DNA of 61,724 bases from CAZNXJ01 sp964577115 (lineage in GTDB: Bacteria; Planctomycetota; Planctomycetia; Pirellulales; Pirellulaceae). Positions 41,917 through 51,412 of this stretch are shown here, piece after piece. Location: NCBI GenBank assembly GCA_964577115.1, contig CAZNXJ010000028.1:1-61724 (forward strand), given 5' to 3'. The stretch's first letter is position 1; every line of letters starts with the position of its first letter. The translations under genes and the position numbers were made by a program. The notes under the pieces were generated by a model. That model did no database searches. It worked only from the letters and a program-made list of their open reading frames with translations, and was not told where the DNA came from.

Positions 41917-42738
41917 TCATCCGGGCGGCTTGGCGAGGAACTCGTGTTCCTCGTCCGTTTCCGGCGGGCCGGTCAGAATCCACGTTCCGGACTCGCGCAC
42001 GGCCACCGTATGTTCAAAATGTGCGGCGGGTTTGCCGTCCCGGGTGACCTGTGTCCAGTGATCCGGCAGGCAGCGCACACGCCGATCGCCCATATTGACC
42101 ATCGGTTCGATGGCCAGCACGAGCCCCGGCACGAGTTCAAAGTCGTTCTTGCGCAGTGCCGGGCTGTCATAGTTCGGCACCTGCGGCGGTTCGTGCATTT
42201 CGCGGCCGATGCCGTGGCCGACAAAATCCTCGACGACCGAAAAGCCGGCCGAGCGGACGAACTGCTGCATTTCGCGCGCGACTTCGCTCCAGCGCCGCCG
42301 CTGCGGGATGCGCTCGATGGCCAGCCCCAGGACGCCGCGCGTAACGTCGAGCAACCGCTGGACGTCCGGCGCGACCTGGCCGACCGGGTGCGTGATCGCA
42401 GCATCGCCGCACCAGCCAGCCAGCCGGCAGCCGGTGTCGATGCTGACGATATCGCCTTCAACGAGCCGTCTCGCGCCCGGAATGCCATGCACCAACTCTT
42501 CATTGACCGAAATGCAGCTCGCCGCGGGAAACGCCGTGACGGGTCCGGGCACTCCTTTGAACAGCGGTTCGGCTCCAAACCGCTGAAAAACCTGCTCGAT
42601 GGCCGCGTCCAGCTCCGCCGTGGTGACGCCGGGCTCGAGAATCGCGGCGGCTGCCTGGTGGGCGGCCCACACGACCAGCCCCGCACGGCGCATCAGTCGG
42701 AGTTCGCGTGTGGAACGCAGTTCGAGCAATTCCGCCAT
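41917..42738 (-). CDS. map: methionine aminopeptidase, type I
   Basis: Removes the initiator methionine from nascent proteins using a dinuclear metal site. The 273-residue product has the ligands in VSIDTGCRLAGWCGDAAIT (two Asp), GHGIGREMHEPPQVPNY (His), VLAIEPMVNMG (Glu) and HFEHTVAVRESG (Glu). Residues 1-25 begin MAELLELRSTRELRLMRRAG. It follows adk by 26 bases in the operon, as in many bacteria. Confidence 0.97.
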   Translation of the reverse strand: MAELLELRSTRELRLMRRAGLVVWAAHQAAAAILEPGVTTAELDAAIEQVFQRFGAEPLFKGVPGPVTAFPAASCISVNEELVHGIPGARRLVEGDIVSIDTGCRLAGWCGDAAITHPVGQVAPDVQRLLDVTRGVLGLAIERIPQRRRWSEVAREMQQFVRSAGFSVVEDFVGHGIGREMHEPPQVPNYDSPALRKNDFELVPGLVLAIEPMVNMGDRRVRCLPDHWTQVTRDGKPAAHFEHTVAVRESGTWILTGPPETDEEHEFLAKPPG

Positions 42739-42764
42739 CCTCTCTCGACGAGCACGCCGGGCGT

Positions 42765-43343
42765 TCAGGTCCGTTTCGCGATGGCCGCTCGGATCCGCTC
42801 GAACACCTCGTCCGGCGTTCCCATCGCGTCGATTCTTTCGAGCAGATTTCGCTGGGCGTAGTACTGCACGAGCGGCTCGGTCTGTAGCCGGTAGATCCGC
42901 ATCCGCTGCTGCACGGTTTCGGCCGTGTCATCGCTGCGGTGTTCAATCGCCGCGCGGCGCATCATCCGCTTCTTGAGTTCGTTTTCGTCGCCGTACAGTT
43001 CGAGCACCAGATCCAGCGGCGTGCTGCGTTCTTCGAGCAGCTTGTCGAGCGCTTCGGCCTGCACGAGTGTGCGCGGAAAGCCGTCGAACAGCGCGCCTTT
43101 ACTACAGTCAGGCTGCGCGAGGCGCTCGGAGACCAAAGCCAGCACGAGGTCGTCGGAGACGAGCTGTCCGGCGTTCATGCAGCGTTCCGCGGCGGCATAC
43201 ACGGGAGACCCGCTGGCTTTGGCCGCGCGCAGCATGTCGCCGGTCGACACATGCGGGACTTGTAAGTAGCTTACCAACCGGCGCGACTGGGTTCCCTTGC
43301 CGACGCCCGGTGGTCCCAAAAACACGATAAACATTCTGGGCAC
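42765..43343 (-). CDS. adk: adenylate kinase (short form)
   Basis: Interconverts ATP+AMP and two ADP. The 192-residue product has P-loop FLGPPGVGKGTQ, VSTGDMLRAAKASG, LFDGFPRTLVQAEALDKLL and a short lid region (RMMRRAAIEHRSDDTAETVQ) instead of the long zinc-type lid. Start codon is uncertain: GTG at 43343 (MPRMFIVFLG) or ATG at 43334; neither has a strong ribosome binding site. It lies between secY and map. Confidence 0.95.
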   Translation of the reverse strand: MPRMFIVFLGPPGVGKGTQSRRLVSYLQVPHVSTGDMLRAAKASGSPVYAAAERCMNAGQLVSDDLVLALVSERLAQPDCSKGALFDGFPRTLVQAEALDKLLEERSTPLDLVLELYGDENELKKRMMRRAAIEHRSDDTAETVQQRMRIYRLQTEPLVQYYAQRNLLERIDAMGTPDEVFERIRAAIAKRT

Positions 43344-43402
43344 CCAAAATTCACCAGGAACATGGCGCGGCGAGGCAGCAGGAAACCTAGGGAGTCCGCG
43401 GG

Positions 43403-44785
<1,383 letters not shown>

Positions 44786-44859
44786 CGTCCGATCCGTTCG
44801 TGGTTGGGAGGGAAGCCCGAGGGCCTGGGCGACACGCTACATCCCTGCACGCCGCGAAG

Positions 44860-45384
44860 TTATTTCTTCTTCTTGCCGGCTTCGGTGGCGCCGCCAGATT
44901 GCCGCGCCTGCTTCTGTTTCTCACTGACGGGGGTTTTGCCCGGGACGATGACGACCTGACCGCCGGCCTTTTCGATCTTTTCCTTGGCCGACGCGCTGAA
45001 GCGATGGGCGCTGACCGTCAGGTTCTTCGTCAGCTCGCCGTCCCCGAGGATCTTGACGACGTCGTAGGAGCCCCGCAGCAGGCCTTTGGCCTCAAGCTGC
45101 TCGAGGCCCACCTGGTCGCCGTTGGCAAAGGCCTCATTCAGCTCGCCCACGTTGACCGACTTAACTTCCAGCGCGAAGCGATTGTTGAAACCGCGCTTGG
45201 GCACGCGGCGCACGAGCGGCATGGAGCCGCCTTGGAAGATGGGCAGCGCTTTCCAACCGGCGCGAGCCTTCTGGCCTTTATGGCCGCGACCGCAGGTCTT
45301 GCCGTGACCGGAGGCGATACCGCGGCCGACGCGCTTCCGCTTCTTATGCGCAACAATACCTTTGTGGACGTCTTGGACGTTCAT
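44860..45384 (-). CDS. rplO: 50S ribosomal protein L15
   Basis: The 174-residue L15 has a lysine-rich N-terminus KRVGRGIASGHGKTCGRGHKGQKARAG, GGSMPLVRRVPKRGFNN, and LLRGSYDVVKILGDGEL. Its start is one base after the stop of S5, so no L30 gene lies between them. The C-terminus is lengthened by a Lys/Ala-rich tail (SGGATEAGKKKK). Confidence 0.97.
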   Translation of the reverse strand: MNVQDVHKGIVAHKKRKRVGRGIASGHGKTCGRGHKGQKARAGWKALPIFQGGSMPLVRRVPKRGFNNRFALEVKSVNVGELNEAFANGDQVGLEQLEAKGLLRGSYDVVKILGDGELTKNLTVSAHRFSASAKEKIEKAGGQVVIVPGKTPVSEKQKQARQSGGATEAGKKKK

Positions 45385-45385
45385 G

Positions 45386-45868
45386 TTACAGCGTGACTCC
45401 TCGCAGTCGTTCCACGTCTTGCTTGGTGCGCAGCTTTTGAAGCGCTCCGATGGTCGCCTTGACGAGCCCCACCGGGTTATTGCTACCGAAGCTTTTCGTC
45501 AGAATGTTCGTAATACCGGCCGCTTCGCAGACCGCACGGACGGCCGAGCCAGCGATGACTCCCGTACCGGGCCCGGCGGGCAGCAACAGGACGTCGGCCG
45601 AGCCGTACTTGGCGCGGATCGGATGCGGGATGGTGCCGTTGACGATCGGCACTTCGACCATCGACCGCGTTGCCTGCTTCGTCGCTTTCTCGACGCTTGG
45701 CGGCACCTCGTTGGCCTTGCCATAACCGCTGCCGACGCGCCCCGCGCCATCGCCAACCACGACCATGGCGGCGAAGCTAAAGCGGCGGCCGCCTTTGACG
45801 ACGGCGGCGCAGCGTTTGATCTTCACCATGCGTTCGATGAGTTTTCTGTCGACCGTATCCGATGCCAC
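45386..45868 (-). CDS. rpsE: 30S ribosomal protein S5
   Basis: The 160-residue S5 has KRCAAVVKGGRRFSFAAMVVVGDGAGRVGSGYGKANEVPPSVEKA (landmarks VVKGGRRFSFAAMVVVGD and VGSGYGKANEVP), VLLLPAGPGTGVIAGSAVRAV and KSFGSNNPVGLVKATI. Length and position between L18 and L15 are typical. The gap to L18 is 115 bases. Confidence 0.97.
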   Translation of the reverse strand: MASDTVDRKLIERMVKIKRCAAVVKGGRRFSFAAMVVVGDGAGRVGSGYGKANEVPPSVEKATKQATRSMVEVPIVNGTIPHPIRAKYGSADVLLLPAGPGTGVIAGSAVRAVCEAAGITNILTKSFGSNNPVGLVKATIGALQKLRTKQDVERLRGVTL

Positions 45869-45983
45869 GTTCAGTTCTCCCGCGCGGCGGCGGTTCGAGC
45901 TGCCGCGCTTGGTTGCTTGTGCCTGGTTGCTCGATAAGCGGAATGCGTGCGAAAGGTATCAGTAAATCGGAAATCGGTGGCGG

Positions 45984-46361
45984 CTACAAGCTGAGTCCTG
46001 CCTCGCGAGCGGCGTCGGCCAGTGCCGCCACGCGCCCGTGATACTTGTAGTGCCCCCGGTCGAAGGCGACGACCGAGACGCCGGCAGCCAAAGCCCGTTC
46101 GGCGATCACCTTTCCCAGGAGGGCGGCGGCCGCCTTGTTGCCCCCGTAGGGGATCTGGTCGCGCAGCGACTTGTCGTGCGTGCTGGCCGAGGCCAGGGTG
46201 CGGCCCGTCTTGTCGTCGATGACCTGACAAATCATGTGGCGATGGCTGCGGAAGACCGATAGACGCGGGCGGTCCGAGTTGGCTCGCAGCTTGTTGCGCA
46301 CATGAAAGCGCCGGCGCGTGCGCCGCTTGGTTAGTAGTTTCGCTTTGCTCACGTTTCCCAT
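45984..46361 (-). CDS. rplR: 50S ribosomal protein L18
   Basis: The 125-residue L18 binds 5S rRNA. Landmarks are RRRFHVRNKLRANSDRPRLSVFRS, HMICQVIDDKTGRTLASAST, and AFDRGHYKYHGRVAALADAAREAGL. Start is ATG MGNVSKAKLL; a few residues later, VSKAKLL at GTG is an alternative. It follows L6 by 26 bases. Confidence 0.97.
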   Translation of the reverse strand: MGNVSKAKLLTKRRTRRRFHVRNKLRANSDRPRLSVFRSHRHMICQVIDDKTGRTLASASTHDKSLRDQIPYGGNKAAAALLGKVIAERALAAGVSVVAFDRGHYKYHGRVAALADAAREAGLSL

Positions 46362-46387
46362 TCCTGTGGTCTCGCGGGTCAGGCGCG

Positions 46388-46930
46388 TCAGGTCGCCGAT
46401 TTACCCGGTTTGATTTTGACCTGTTCGCCCTGGTAGCGGATGCCCTTGCCCTTGTACGGTTCCGGCTTGCGCACCGCGCGGACTTCCGCGGCGAACTGCC
46501 CGACGCGCTGCTTATCGCAGCCGCGGATGACGATGTGCGTCTGGTCGGGACAAGTGACTTCCAGCCCATCCGGAATGCGCTTGCGGATTTCGTTGGCGAA
46601 ACCGACGCGCAGCTGGAGCTCCTTGCCCTGGACGGCTCCTAGGTAGCCGACGCCGACGATTTCGAGCCGTTTTTCGTAGCCCGATTCGACGCCCACCACC
46701 ATGTTCTCGAGGATCGAGCGGGTCAGGCCGTGCAGGGACCGCGCCAGCCGTTCGTCGTCGCGGCGCGTGACGACCAGTTCCCGGCCGTCCTCCGACAGTT
46801 CGACCTTCACTTCCGGTCGATGCTCGAACGACAGCTTGCCCTTCGGGCCTTCGACATCGACGCGCCGCCCGGTCACCGTGACTTTTACCGTCGCGGGTAC
46901 GGGCACCGGTTTCTTTCCAATCCGGGACAT
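46388..46930 (-). CDS. rplF: 50S ribosomal protein L6
   Basis: The 180-residue L6 starts at 46930 (MSRIGKKPVPVPATVKVTVT), which I prefer to a 43-residue upstream extension that runs through unrelated sequence. Landmarks are VEGPKGKLSFEHR, GVGYLGAVQGKELQLRVGF and the end RKPEPYKGKGIRYQGEQVKIKPGKS. The S8 gene stops 123 bases upstream. Confidence 0.97.
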   Translation of the reverse strand: MSRIGKKPVPVPATVKVTVTGRRVDVEGPKGKLSFEHRPEVKVELSEDGRELVVTRRDDERLARSLHGLTRSILENMVVGVESGYEKRLEIVGVGYLGAVQGKELQLRVGFANEIRKRIPDGLEVTCPDQTHIVIRGCDKQRVGQFAAEVRAVRKPEPYKGKGIRYQGEQVKIKPGKSAT

Positions 46931-47052
46931 GGTTTGCTTCTCTTGAGAATCAGGGTCCCACGCCGAGCCGCGTTCGCCGGCCGGGCGAAGCGCCTGTCGC
47001 GGGGAGGGCCCAAGCGCGGACTCGTCGAGGCCGCGCGGTGCGGGGCCAGAGC

Positions 47053-47448
47053 CTACCAAACTTCACACAATACTTCGCCGCCCAGATTGCGCTGCCGCGC
47101 CTCGCGGTCGCTTAGCACGCCGCTGCTGGTGCTGACAATGCTGATGCCCAGGCCGTTGAGCACGGGGCGGAGGTCCTTGGCCTTGCTGTACACGCGCGAG
47201 CCGGGCTTGCTGACGCGGCGAATCTTCTGGATGACTCGCTCGCCATTCGGTCCGTACTTCAGCTCGATGCGCAATTGGGAAGCGGGCGTGGCCTCGAGTT
47301 CTTTCCAGTCCCAGATGTACCCTTCGCGCTTGAGCACATCCGCGACGCCGCGTTTGACCTTCGACGTAGGCACATCCACGTGGGGATGTTCGACTTGGAC
47401 CGCGTTGCGGATGCGGGTCAACAAATCGGCGATCGGGTCAGTCATCAT
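47053..47448 (-). CDS. rpsH: 30S ribosomal protein S8
   Basis: The 131-residue S8 reads MMTDPIADLLTRIRNAVQVEH, VPTSKVKRGVADVLKREGYI, and the C-terminal SSGVLSDREARQRNLGGEVLCEVW. Position between S14 and L6 is typical. Confidence 0.97.
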   Translation of the reverse strand: MMTDPIADLLTRIRNAVQVEHPHVDVPTSKVKRGVADVLKREGYIWDWKELEATPASQLRIELKYGPNGERVIQKIRRVSKPGSRVYSKAKDLRPVLNGLGISIVSTSSGVLSDREARQRNLGGEVLCEVW

Positions 47449-47470
47449 AATGCGTGGTGTCCCTCGTAAC

Positions 47471-47656
47471 TTACCAGCTTGCCTTGCGCACCCCAGGAAT
47501 CACACCCTGGTCCGCCAACCCGCGGAAGCAAATGCGACAAATCCCAAACTTCCGATAGACGGCTCGAGGACGGCCGCAGAGTTTGCAGCGGCGCTTCTGC
47601 CGCGTACTGAACTTCGCTTCGCGCTTCGCCTTGGCGATTTTCGATTTACTGGCCAC
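47471..47656 (-). CDS. rpsN: 30S ribosomal protein S14, zinc-binding type
   Basis: The 61-residue short form of S14 with a zinc ribbon: Cys24, Cys27, Cys40 and Cys43 in CKLCGRPRAVYRKFGICRIC. The C-terminal FRGLADQGVIPGVRKASW is standard. Twenty-two bases separate it from S8. Confidence 0.96.
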   Translation of the reverse strand: MASKSKIAKAKREAKFSTRQKRRCKLCGRPRAVYRKFGICRICFRGLADQGVIPGVRKASW

Positions 47657-47722
47657 AGGTGATACCTATACTCCTCAGGGGTTTCCTGAACAAAAGCCCG
47701 CTCGCGGGGCCTTTCTTTCGCA

Positions 47723-48301
47723 CTAGGCCGCCCCAGCGGTCGTCGTGTCGCGCTTGAAAGGCATCCCCAACTGGCGTAGCAGCTCGCGGGCCTCTTCGTC
47801 GTTGCGGGCCGTGGTGACGATTGTAATGTTCATGCCTTGGACCCGAGTGAACTTGTCGGGGTTCAGTTCGGGAAAGACCAACTGCTCGGACAGGCCCAGG
47901 CTGTAGTTGCCTTGCCCGTCGAAGGCCTGATCGCTGACGCCGCGGAAGTCCCGCACGCGGGGCAGGGCGAGCGAAATCAGACGATCGAGAAATTCGTACA
48001 TGCGTGCTCCGCGGAGCGTGACCTTGCAGCCGATCGGCATGCCCTCGCGGAGGCGGAAGCCGGCGATGGCCTTGCGAGCGTGCGTGACGATCGGCTTCTG
48101 GCCGGAGATCTGCGCCAGCGCGTCGACGGCCATCTCGAGGTACTTCTTGTCCTGGATCGCGCTGCCCACGCCCATGTTGATCACGATCTTCTCCAGCCGC
48201 GGCAGCGACATGCGGTTGGTGCGGCCAAGCTTTTCGGCCAGCGCCGGCAGGATCTCGCTTTGATAGCGCTCTTGCAGGCGGGGGACAATGCGGGAACTCA
48301 T
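47723..48301 (-). CDS. rplE: 50S ribosomal protein L5
   Basis: The 192-residue L5 starts at ATG 48301 (MSSRIVPRLQERYQSEI); a TTG-initiated extension of 13 residues is less likely. Landmarks are PRLEKIVINMGVGSAIQDKK, ISGQKPIVTHARKAIAGFRLREGMPIGCKVTLRG, NYSLGLSEQLVFPELNPDKF and GMNITIVTTARNDEEARELL. L14 lies 115 bases upstream; L24, usually in that space, is absent. Confidence 0.96.
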   Translation of the reverse strand: MSSRIVPRLQERYQSEILPALAEKLGRTNRMSLPRLEKIVINMGVGSAIQDKKYLEMAVDALAQISGQKPIVTHARKAIAGFRLREGMPIGCKVTLRGARMYEFLDRLISLALPRVRDFRGVSDQAFDGQGNYSLGLSEQLVFPELNPDKFTRVQGMNITIVTTARNDEEARELLRQLGMPFKRDTTTAGAA

Positions 48302-48416
48302 GGAATCCGGTCTTTCGCTCTTTTCGTGGCGCCGAGCCAACTCTCGTTACCGACTCGGCCGCCTCCTAGTAACGCTTGCCACTACACCCGAACGCGGCGC
48401 CCGTGCGCCGGTCCGT

Positions 48417-48785
48417 TCAAACCACCTCGTTGGCCAGGCTGACAATCTTCATATAGCCGCGGTCGCGTAGCTCGCGAGCCACCGCGCCGAATATGCGCGT
48501 GCCGCGCGGGTTGCCGTCGTTGTCGACGATCACCACGGCGTTGCTGTCGAAGCGGATGTAGCTGCCATCCGGGCGTCGCGTGGGCTGCTTGCACCGCACG
48601 ACGACTCCGCGGACCACCGCCTTCTTCTTGATATCACTGCCGGGAATCACCGACTTGATGCTGCATACGATCACGTCACCCAGGTGCGCGTAGCGGCGGC
48701 GGGAGCCGCCGAGCACCTTGATGCACATCACCTCTTTCGCGCCGGTGTTGTCCGCCACGGCGAGGCGTGTTTCCTGCTGAATCAT
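48417..48785 (-). CDS. rplN: 50S ribosomal protein L14
   Basis: The 122-residue L14 begins MIQQETRLAVADNTGAKEVMCIKVLGGSRRRYAHLGDVIV (landmarks RLAVADNTGAKEVMCIKVLG) and ends FGAVARELRDRGYMKIVSLANEVV. Length and sequence are typical. It follows S17 by 24 bases. Confidence 0.98.
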   Translation of the reverse strand: MIQQETRLAVADNTGAKEVMCIKVLGGSRRRYAHLGDVIVCSIKSVIPGSDIKKKAVVRGVVVRCKQPTRRPDGSYIRFDSNAVVIVDNDGNPRGTRIFGAVARELRDRGYMKIVSLANEVV

Positions 48786-48809
48786 CGGATCATTACCTCA
48801 GTTGCTCGC

Positions 48810-49136
48810 TTAGGACTTCTCGGCCGATGCATCCGTCGCCGCCTCGGCTTCCGCGCTCGCTCGCGCGGCCCGCAGCGCCGCCATGTCAATATCGCGGCTC
48901 TTCTCGACGATCCGCACGAGATCCCAGCGCTTCGTCTTCGAATGCGGTCGCGACTCGATGATTTCCACCCGGTCGCCCGTGCTCGACGCATTCTCTTCGT
49001 CGTGCACGTAGCACACGGTGCGGGCGCGGACGATCTTGTTGTATTTCGGATGCCGTACGAGCCGTGAAATGACGACTCGCCGCGTCTTCATCATCTTGTC
49101 GCTGACGACGACGCCGACAACTTTGCGTTTTGGCAT
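48810..49136 (-). CDS. rpsQ: 30S ribosomal protein S17
   Basis: The 108-residue S17 reads MPKRKVVGVVVSDKMMKTRRVVISR, KYNKIVRARTVCYVHDEEN and GDRVEIIESRPHSKTKRWDLVRI. The last 25 residues are an Ala/Glu-rich extension beyond the usual end. Confidence 0.95.
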   Translation of the reverse strand: MPKRKVVGVVVSDKMMKTRRVVISRLVRHPKYNKIVRARTVCYVHDEENASSTGDRVEIIESRPHSKTKRWDLVRIVEKSRDIDMAALRAARASAEAEAATDASAEKS

Positions 49137-49195
49137 TTTCCTGTGTCCCGGTCCAACCTCGTAGGGGGTCCTGAATGGAGGCCGCTCGGCGCGCC

Positions 49196-49399
49196 CTAGC
49201 GGCTGGCCGCCGCCCGCTGCCGCTCGTGCTGTATGGTTTTGATGCGAGCAATCAGTCGCCGGTGGCGCCGCAGTTCGCTCGGCGCGTCCAGCCGCTCGGT
49301 CTGCGCCTGCATGCGCAGCCGGAACAGCGCTTTGGCCGTTTCCTGGAGCGTCAGCGCGAGCTGCTCGTCGCTCATTTCTCGTAATTCAGAGGCTTTCAT
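49196..49399 (-). CDS. rpmC: 50S ribosomal protein L29
   Basis: The 67-residue L29 reads MKASELREMSDEQLALTLQE, ALFRLRMQAQTERLDAPSEL and RHRRLIARIKTIQHERQRAA, the usual helical hairpin. It lies between L16 and S17. Confidence 0.95.
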   Translation of the reverse strand: MKASELREMSDEQLALTLQETAKALFRLRMQAQTERLDAPSELRRHRRLIARIKTIQHERQRAAASR

Positions 49400-49452
49400 C
49401 GTTCAATCTTTTCCAGAACGTAGGGTACGCACGGGCCCGTGCTCGGCCCCGC

Positions 49453-49869
49453 TCACGCGGGCCGCCGGCGGACGAATCGCACGCGGATCGGCATCTTGTG
49501 AGCCAACCGGGCGAAGCAGATTCGCGCCTGTTGTTCGGTGACGCCGCCGAGCTCGTACAGGACAGTACCTGGCTTAACGACGGCTACCCAGAACTCCGGT
49601 TCCCCCTTGCCCTTGCCCATGCGGGTTTCGAGCGGCGTCGAGGTCACCGACTTGTGAGGGAACACGCGCACGTAGAGCCGGCCTTCGCCGCGCACGTACT
49701 GCTGCGCCGCGATACGTCCGGCTTCGATCGTCTGGGCCTTAATCCAGCCGGGCTGGACGGCTTGGAGACCGAAATCGCCGAACACCACGCGGTTGCCGCG
49801 CGTCGCGCTACCTTTTATACGTCCTCTTTGGCTTTTTCGATGTTTGACCCGCTTCGGCATTAACGCCAT
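49453..49869 (-). CDS. rplP: 50S ribosomal protein L16
   Basis: The 138-residue L16 starts at 49869 (MALMPKRVKHRKSQRGRIKG), with GGAG ten bases upstream. Landmarks are FGDFGLQAVQPGWIKAQTIEAGRIAAQQYV, RVFPHKSVTSTPLETRMGKGKGEPEFWVAVVKPGTVLYELGGV. The first 62 bases overlap, in another frame, the 3' end of rpsC; both readings are convincing proteins. Confidence 0.97.
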   Translation of the reverse strand: MALMPKRVKHRKSQRGRIKGSATRGNRVVFGDFGLQAVQPGWIKAQTIEAGRIAAQQYVRGEGRLYVRVFPHKSVTSTPLETRMGKGKGEPEFWVAVVKPGTVLYELGGVTEQQARICFARLAHKMPIRVRFVRRRPA

Positions 49870-50521
49870 CGGTTTCGTCTCCCGAATACATGCCCTGATG
49901 GATCCACACTTGTACGCCGATGTGCCCCTGCGCCGTGGCGGCTTCGGCGAATCCGTAATCAATCTTCGCCCGCAGGGTGCTGAGCGGGATCGAACCGGTA
50001 CTTTGCTTCTCGCGGCGCGCCATTTCCGCGCCACCCAGGCGGCCGGCCAACTGGATCTTGATCCCCTTTGCGCCGGCTTCCATGGTCTGTTCCATCGCGC
50101 GCTTCATGGTCCGGCGGAAACTGGCCCGCTTGGACAGCTGCTGCGCGATGTCCTCGGCGACCAGCTGCGCTTGGAGCTCGGGCCGCGTGATCTCTTCGAT
50201 CTTCAAATTGACGCGGCGGCCGATCAGCTGCTGAAGCTCGTCCTGAAGCAGCTCGACCTCCTGCCCCTTCTTGCCGATAATCAGGCCGGGACGCGCCACA
50301 TGCAGGATCACCTTCACCTCGTCGCGCGTGCGTTCGATCTCGATGCGATCGATGCCCGCATTGCGATATTGGCTTTTCTGCGGATGCTTCTTAATGAAGT
50401 CGCGGATCTTTTGGTCCTCGATCAGCAGCTCGGAAAAGTCCTGCTTCGAGGCATACCAGCGGCTTTTCCAGCCCAGCATGATGCCGGTGCGGAAGCCAAT
50501 GGGATTGACTTTCTGACCCAT
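49808..50521 (-). CDS. rpsC: 30S ribosomal protein S3
   Basis: The 237-residue S3 begins MGQKVNPIGFRTGIMLGWKS and shows VILHVARPGLIIGKKGQEVELLQDEL (KH domain) and GAKGIKIQLAGRLGGAEMARREK. Its C-terminal tail (GDETDGVNAEAGQTSKKPKR then TYKR) runs 62 bases into the L16 gene. It follows L22 by 51 bases. Confidence 0.97.
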   Translation of the reverse strand: MGQKVNPIGFRTGIMLGWKSRWYASKQDFSELLIEDQKIRDFIKKHPQKSQYRNAGIDRIEIERTRDEVKVILHVARPGLIIGKKGQEVELLQDELQQLIGRRVNLKIEEITRPELQAQLVAEDIAQQLSKRASFRRTMKRAMEQTMEAGAKGIKIQLAGRLGGAEMARREKQSTGSIPLSTLRAKIDYGFAEAATAQGHIGVQVWIHQGMYSGDETDGVNAEAGQTSKKPKRTYKR

Positions 50522-50572
50522 GAAAGATGTTTCCTGAACCTGCGAGTGTCGTGCGTGCGGCCGCGGCGGCGA

Positions 50573-50935
50573 TCAGGCGCCGAGCTTGGAAATGTCTTCT
50601 ACGGTGACGTGAATGTGGGAAGTGCGCTTGAGGATCATGAACGCCATGCCGCGGGCGCGGGGCTGGATGCGTTTGAACATCGGCCCGCCATCGACGCGAG
50701 CGTCGGTGACCACCAGCCGGTCGCTGGGCACCACGCGGCCTGAATTTTGGTCCGGGTCCTGGGCATTGCCGATGGCGCTACGCAGGACTTTCTCCAGCAT
50801 CCGCGCGCCGCGTTCGGGTTGGTAGCGGAGGATCTCCAGCGCTTCGTCCGCCAGACGTCCGCGTATCATGTCCGCCAACGGCCGCACCTTGCGGGCACTG
50901 ATGCGTGCAAATCGGTGTTTTGCGGAAAATGCCAT
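50573..50935 (-). CDS. rplV: 50S ribosomal protein L22
   Basis: The 120-residue L22 reads HRFARISARKVRPLADMIRGRLADEALEILRYQPERGARMLEKVL (landmarks ISARKVRPLADMIRG) and VTDARVDGGPMFKRIQPRARGMAFMILKRTSHIHVTV. The usual internal beta-hairpin is present. It follows S19 in the cluster. Confidence 0.97.
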   Translation of the reverse strand: MAFSAKHRFARISARKVRPLADMIRGRLADEALEILRYQPERGARMLEKVLRSAIGNAQDPDQNSGRVVPSDRLVVTDARVDGGPMFKRIQPRARGMAFMILKRTSHIHVTVEDISKLGA

Positions 50936-51055
50936 TGTTTCGTACCTCGCGGGGGCCGCCGCTGCGAGCCACCAGCCCCGTCTTCATTTCCAAACGCCTC
51001 AGGCGATGACGGCACGCTGCGACCCGAGCCGAAACAGGCCGGCAGCCGTCACGCA

Positions 51056-51325
51056 CTACTTCTTCGCCTTGCCGCCGTGGCCTCGGAAGGTCCGCGTCGG
51101 AGCGAACTCGCCGAGCTTGTGTCCGACCATATCCTCGGTCACGAAGACCTTCACGTGTTGCTTGCCGTTGTGGACCAGGAACGAGACACCGACGAACTCG
51201 GGAACGATCGTGCAGGCCCGCGCCCACGTTTTGATCGCTTCCTTGTTGCCGGTCTCCTGGCTCTTCTGCACCTTGCGGTACAGCTTCGGATCCACGAACG
51301 GGCCCTTCTTCAACGACCTGCTCAT
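51056..51325 (-). CDS. rpsS: 30S ribosomal protein S19
   Basis: The 89-residue S19 starts at 51325 (MSRSLKKGPFVDPKLYRKVQ), with GAAGG nine bases upstream; a 17-residue extension further upstream is not conserved. It has TWARACTIVPEFVGVSFLVHNGKQHVKVFVTEDMVGHKLGEFAPTRTFRGH (landmarks VPEFVGVSFLVHNGKQHV and MVGHKLGEFAPTRTF). Confidence 0.97.
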   Translation of the reverse strand: MSRSLKKGPFVDPKLYRKVQKSQETGNKEAIKTWARACTIVPEFVGVSFLVHNGKQHVKVFVTEDMVGHKLGEFAPTRTFRGHGGKAKK

Positions 51326-51412
51326 CGCAATCAGCCTTCCGACAGGATCTTCTTCAATCTCGTGTTTGCCTTGCACGCTCGGCGCCCCCTAGGGGGAGCT
51401 GGGCGCCGCCGC

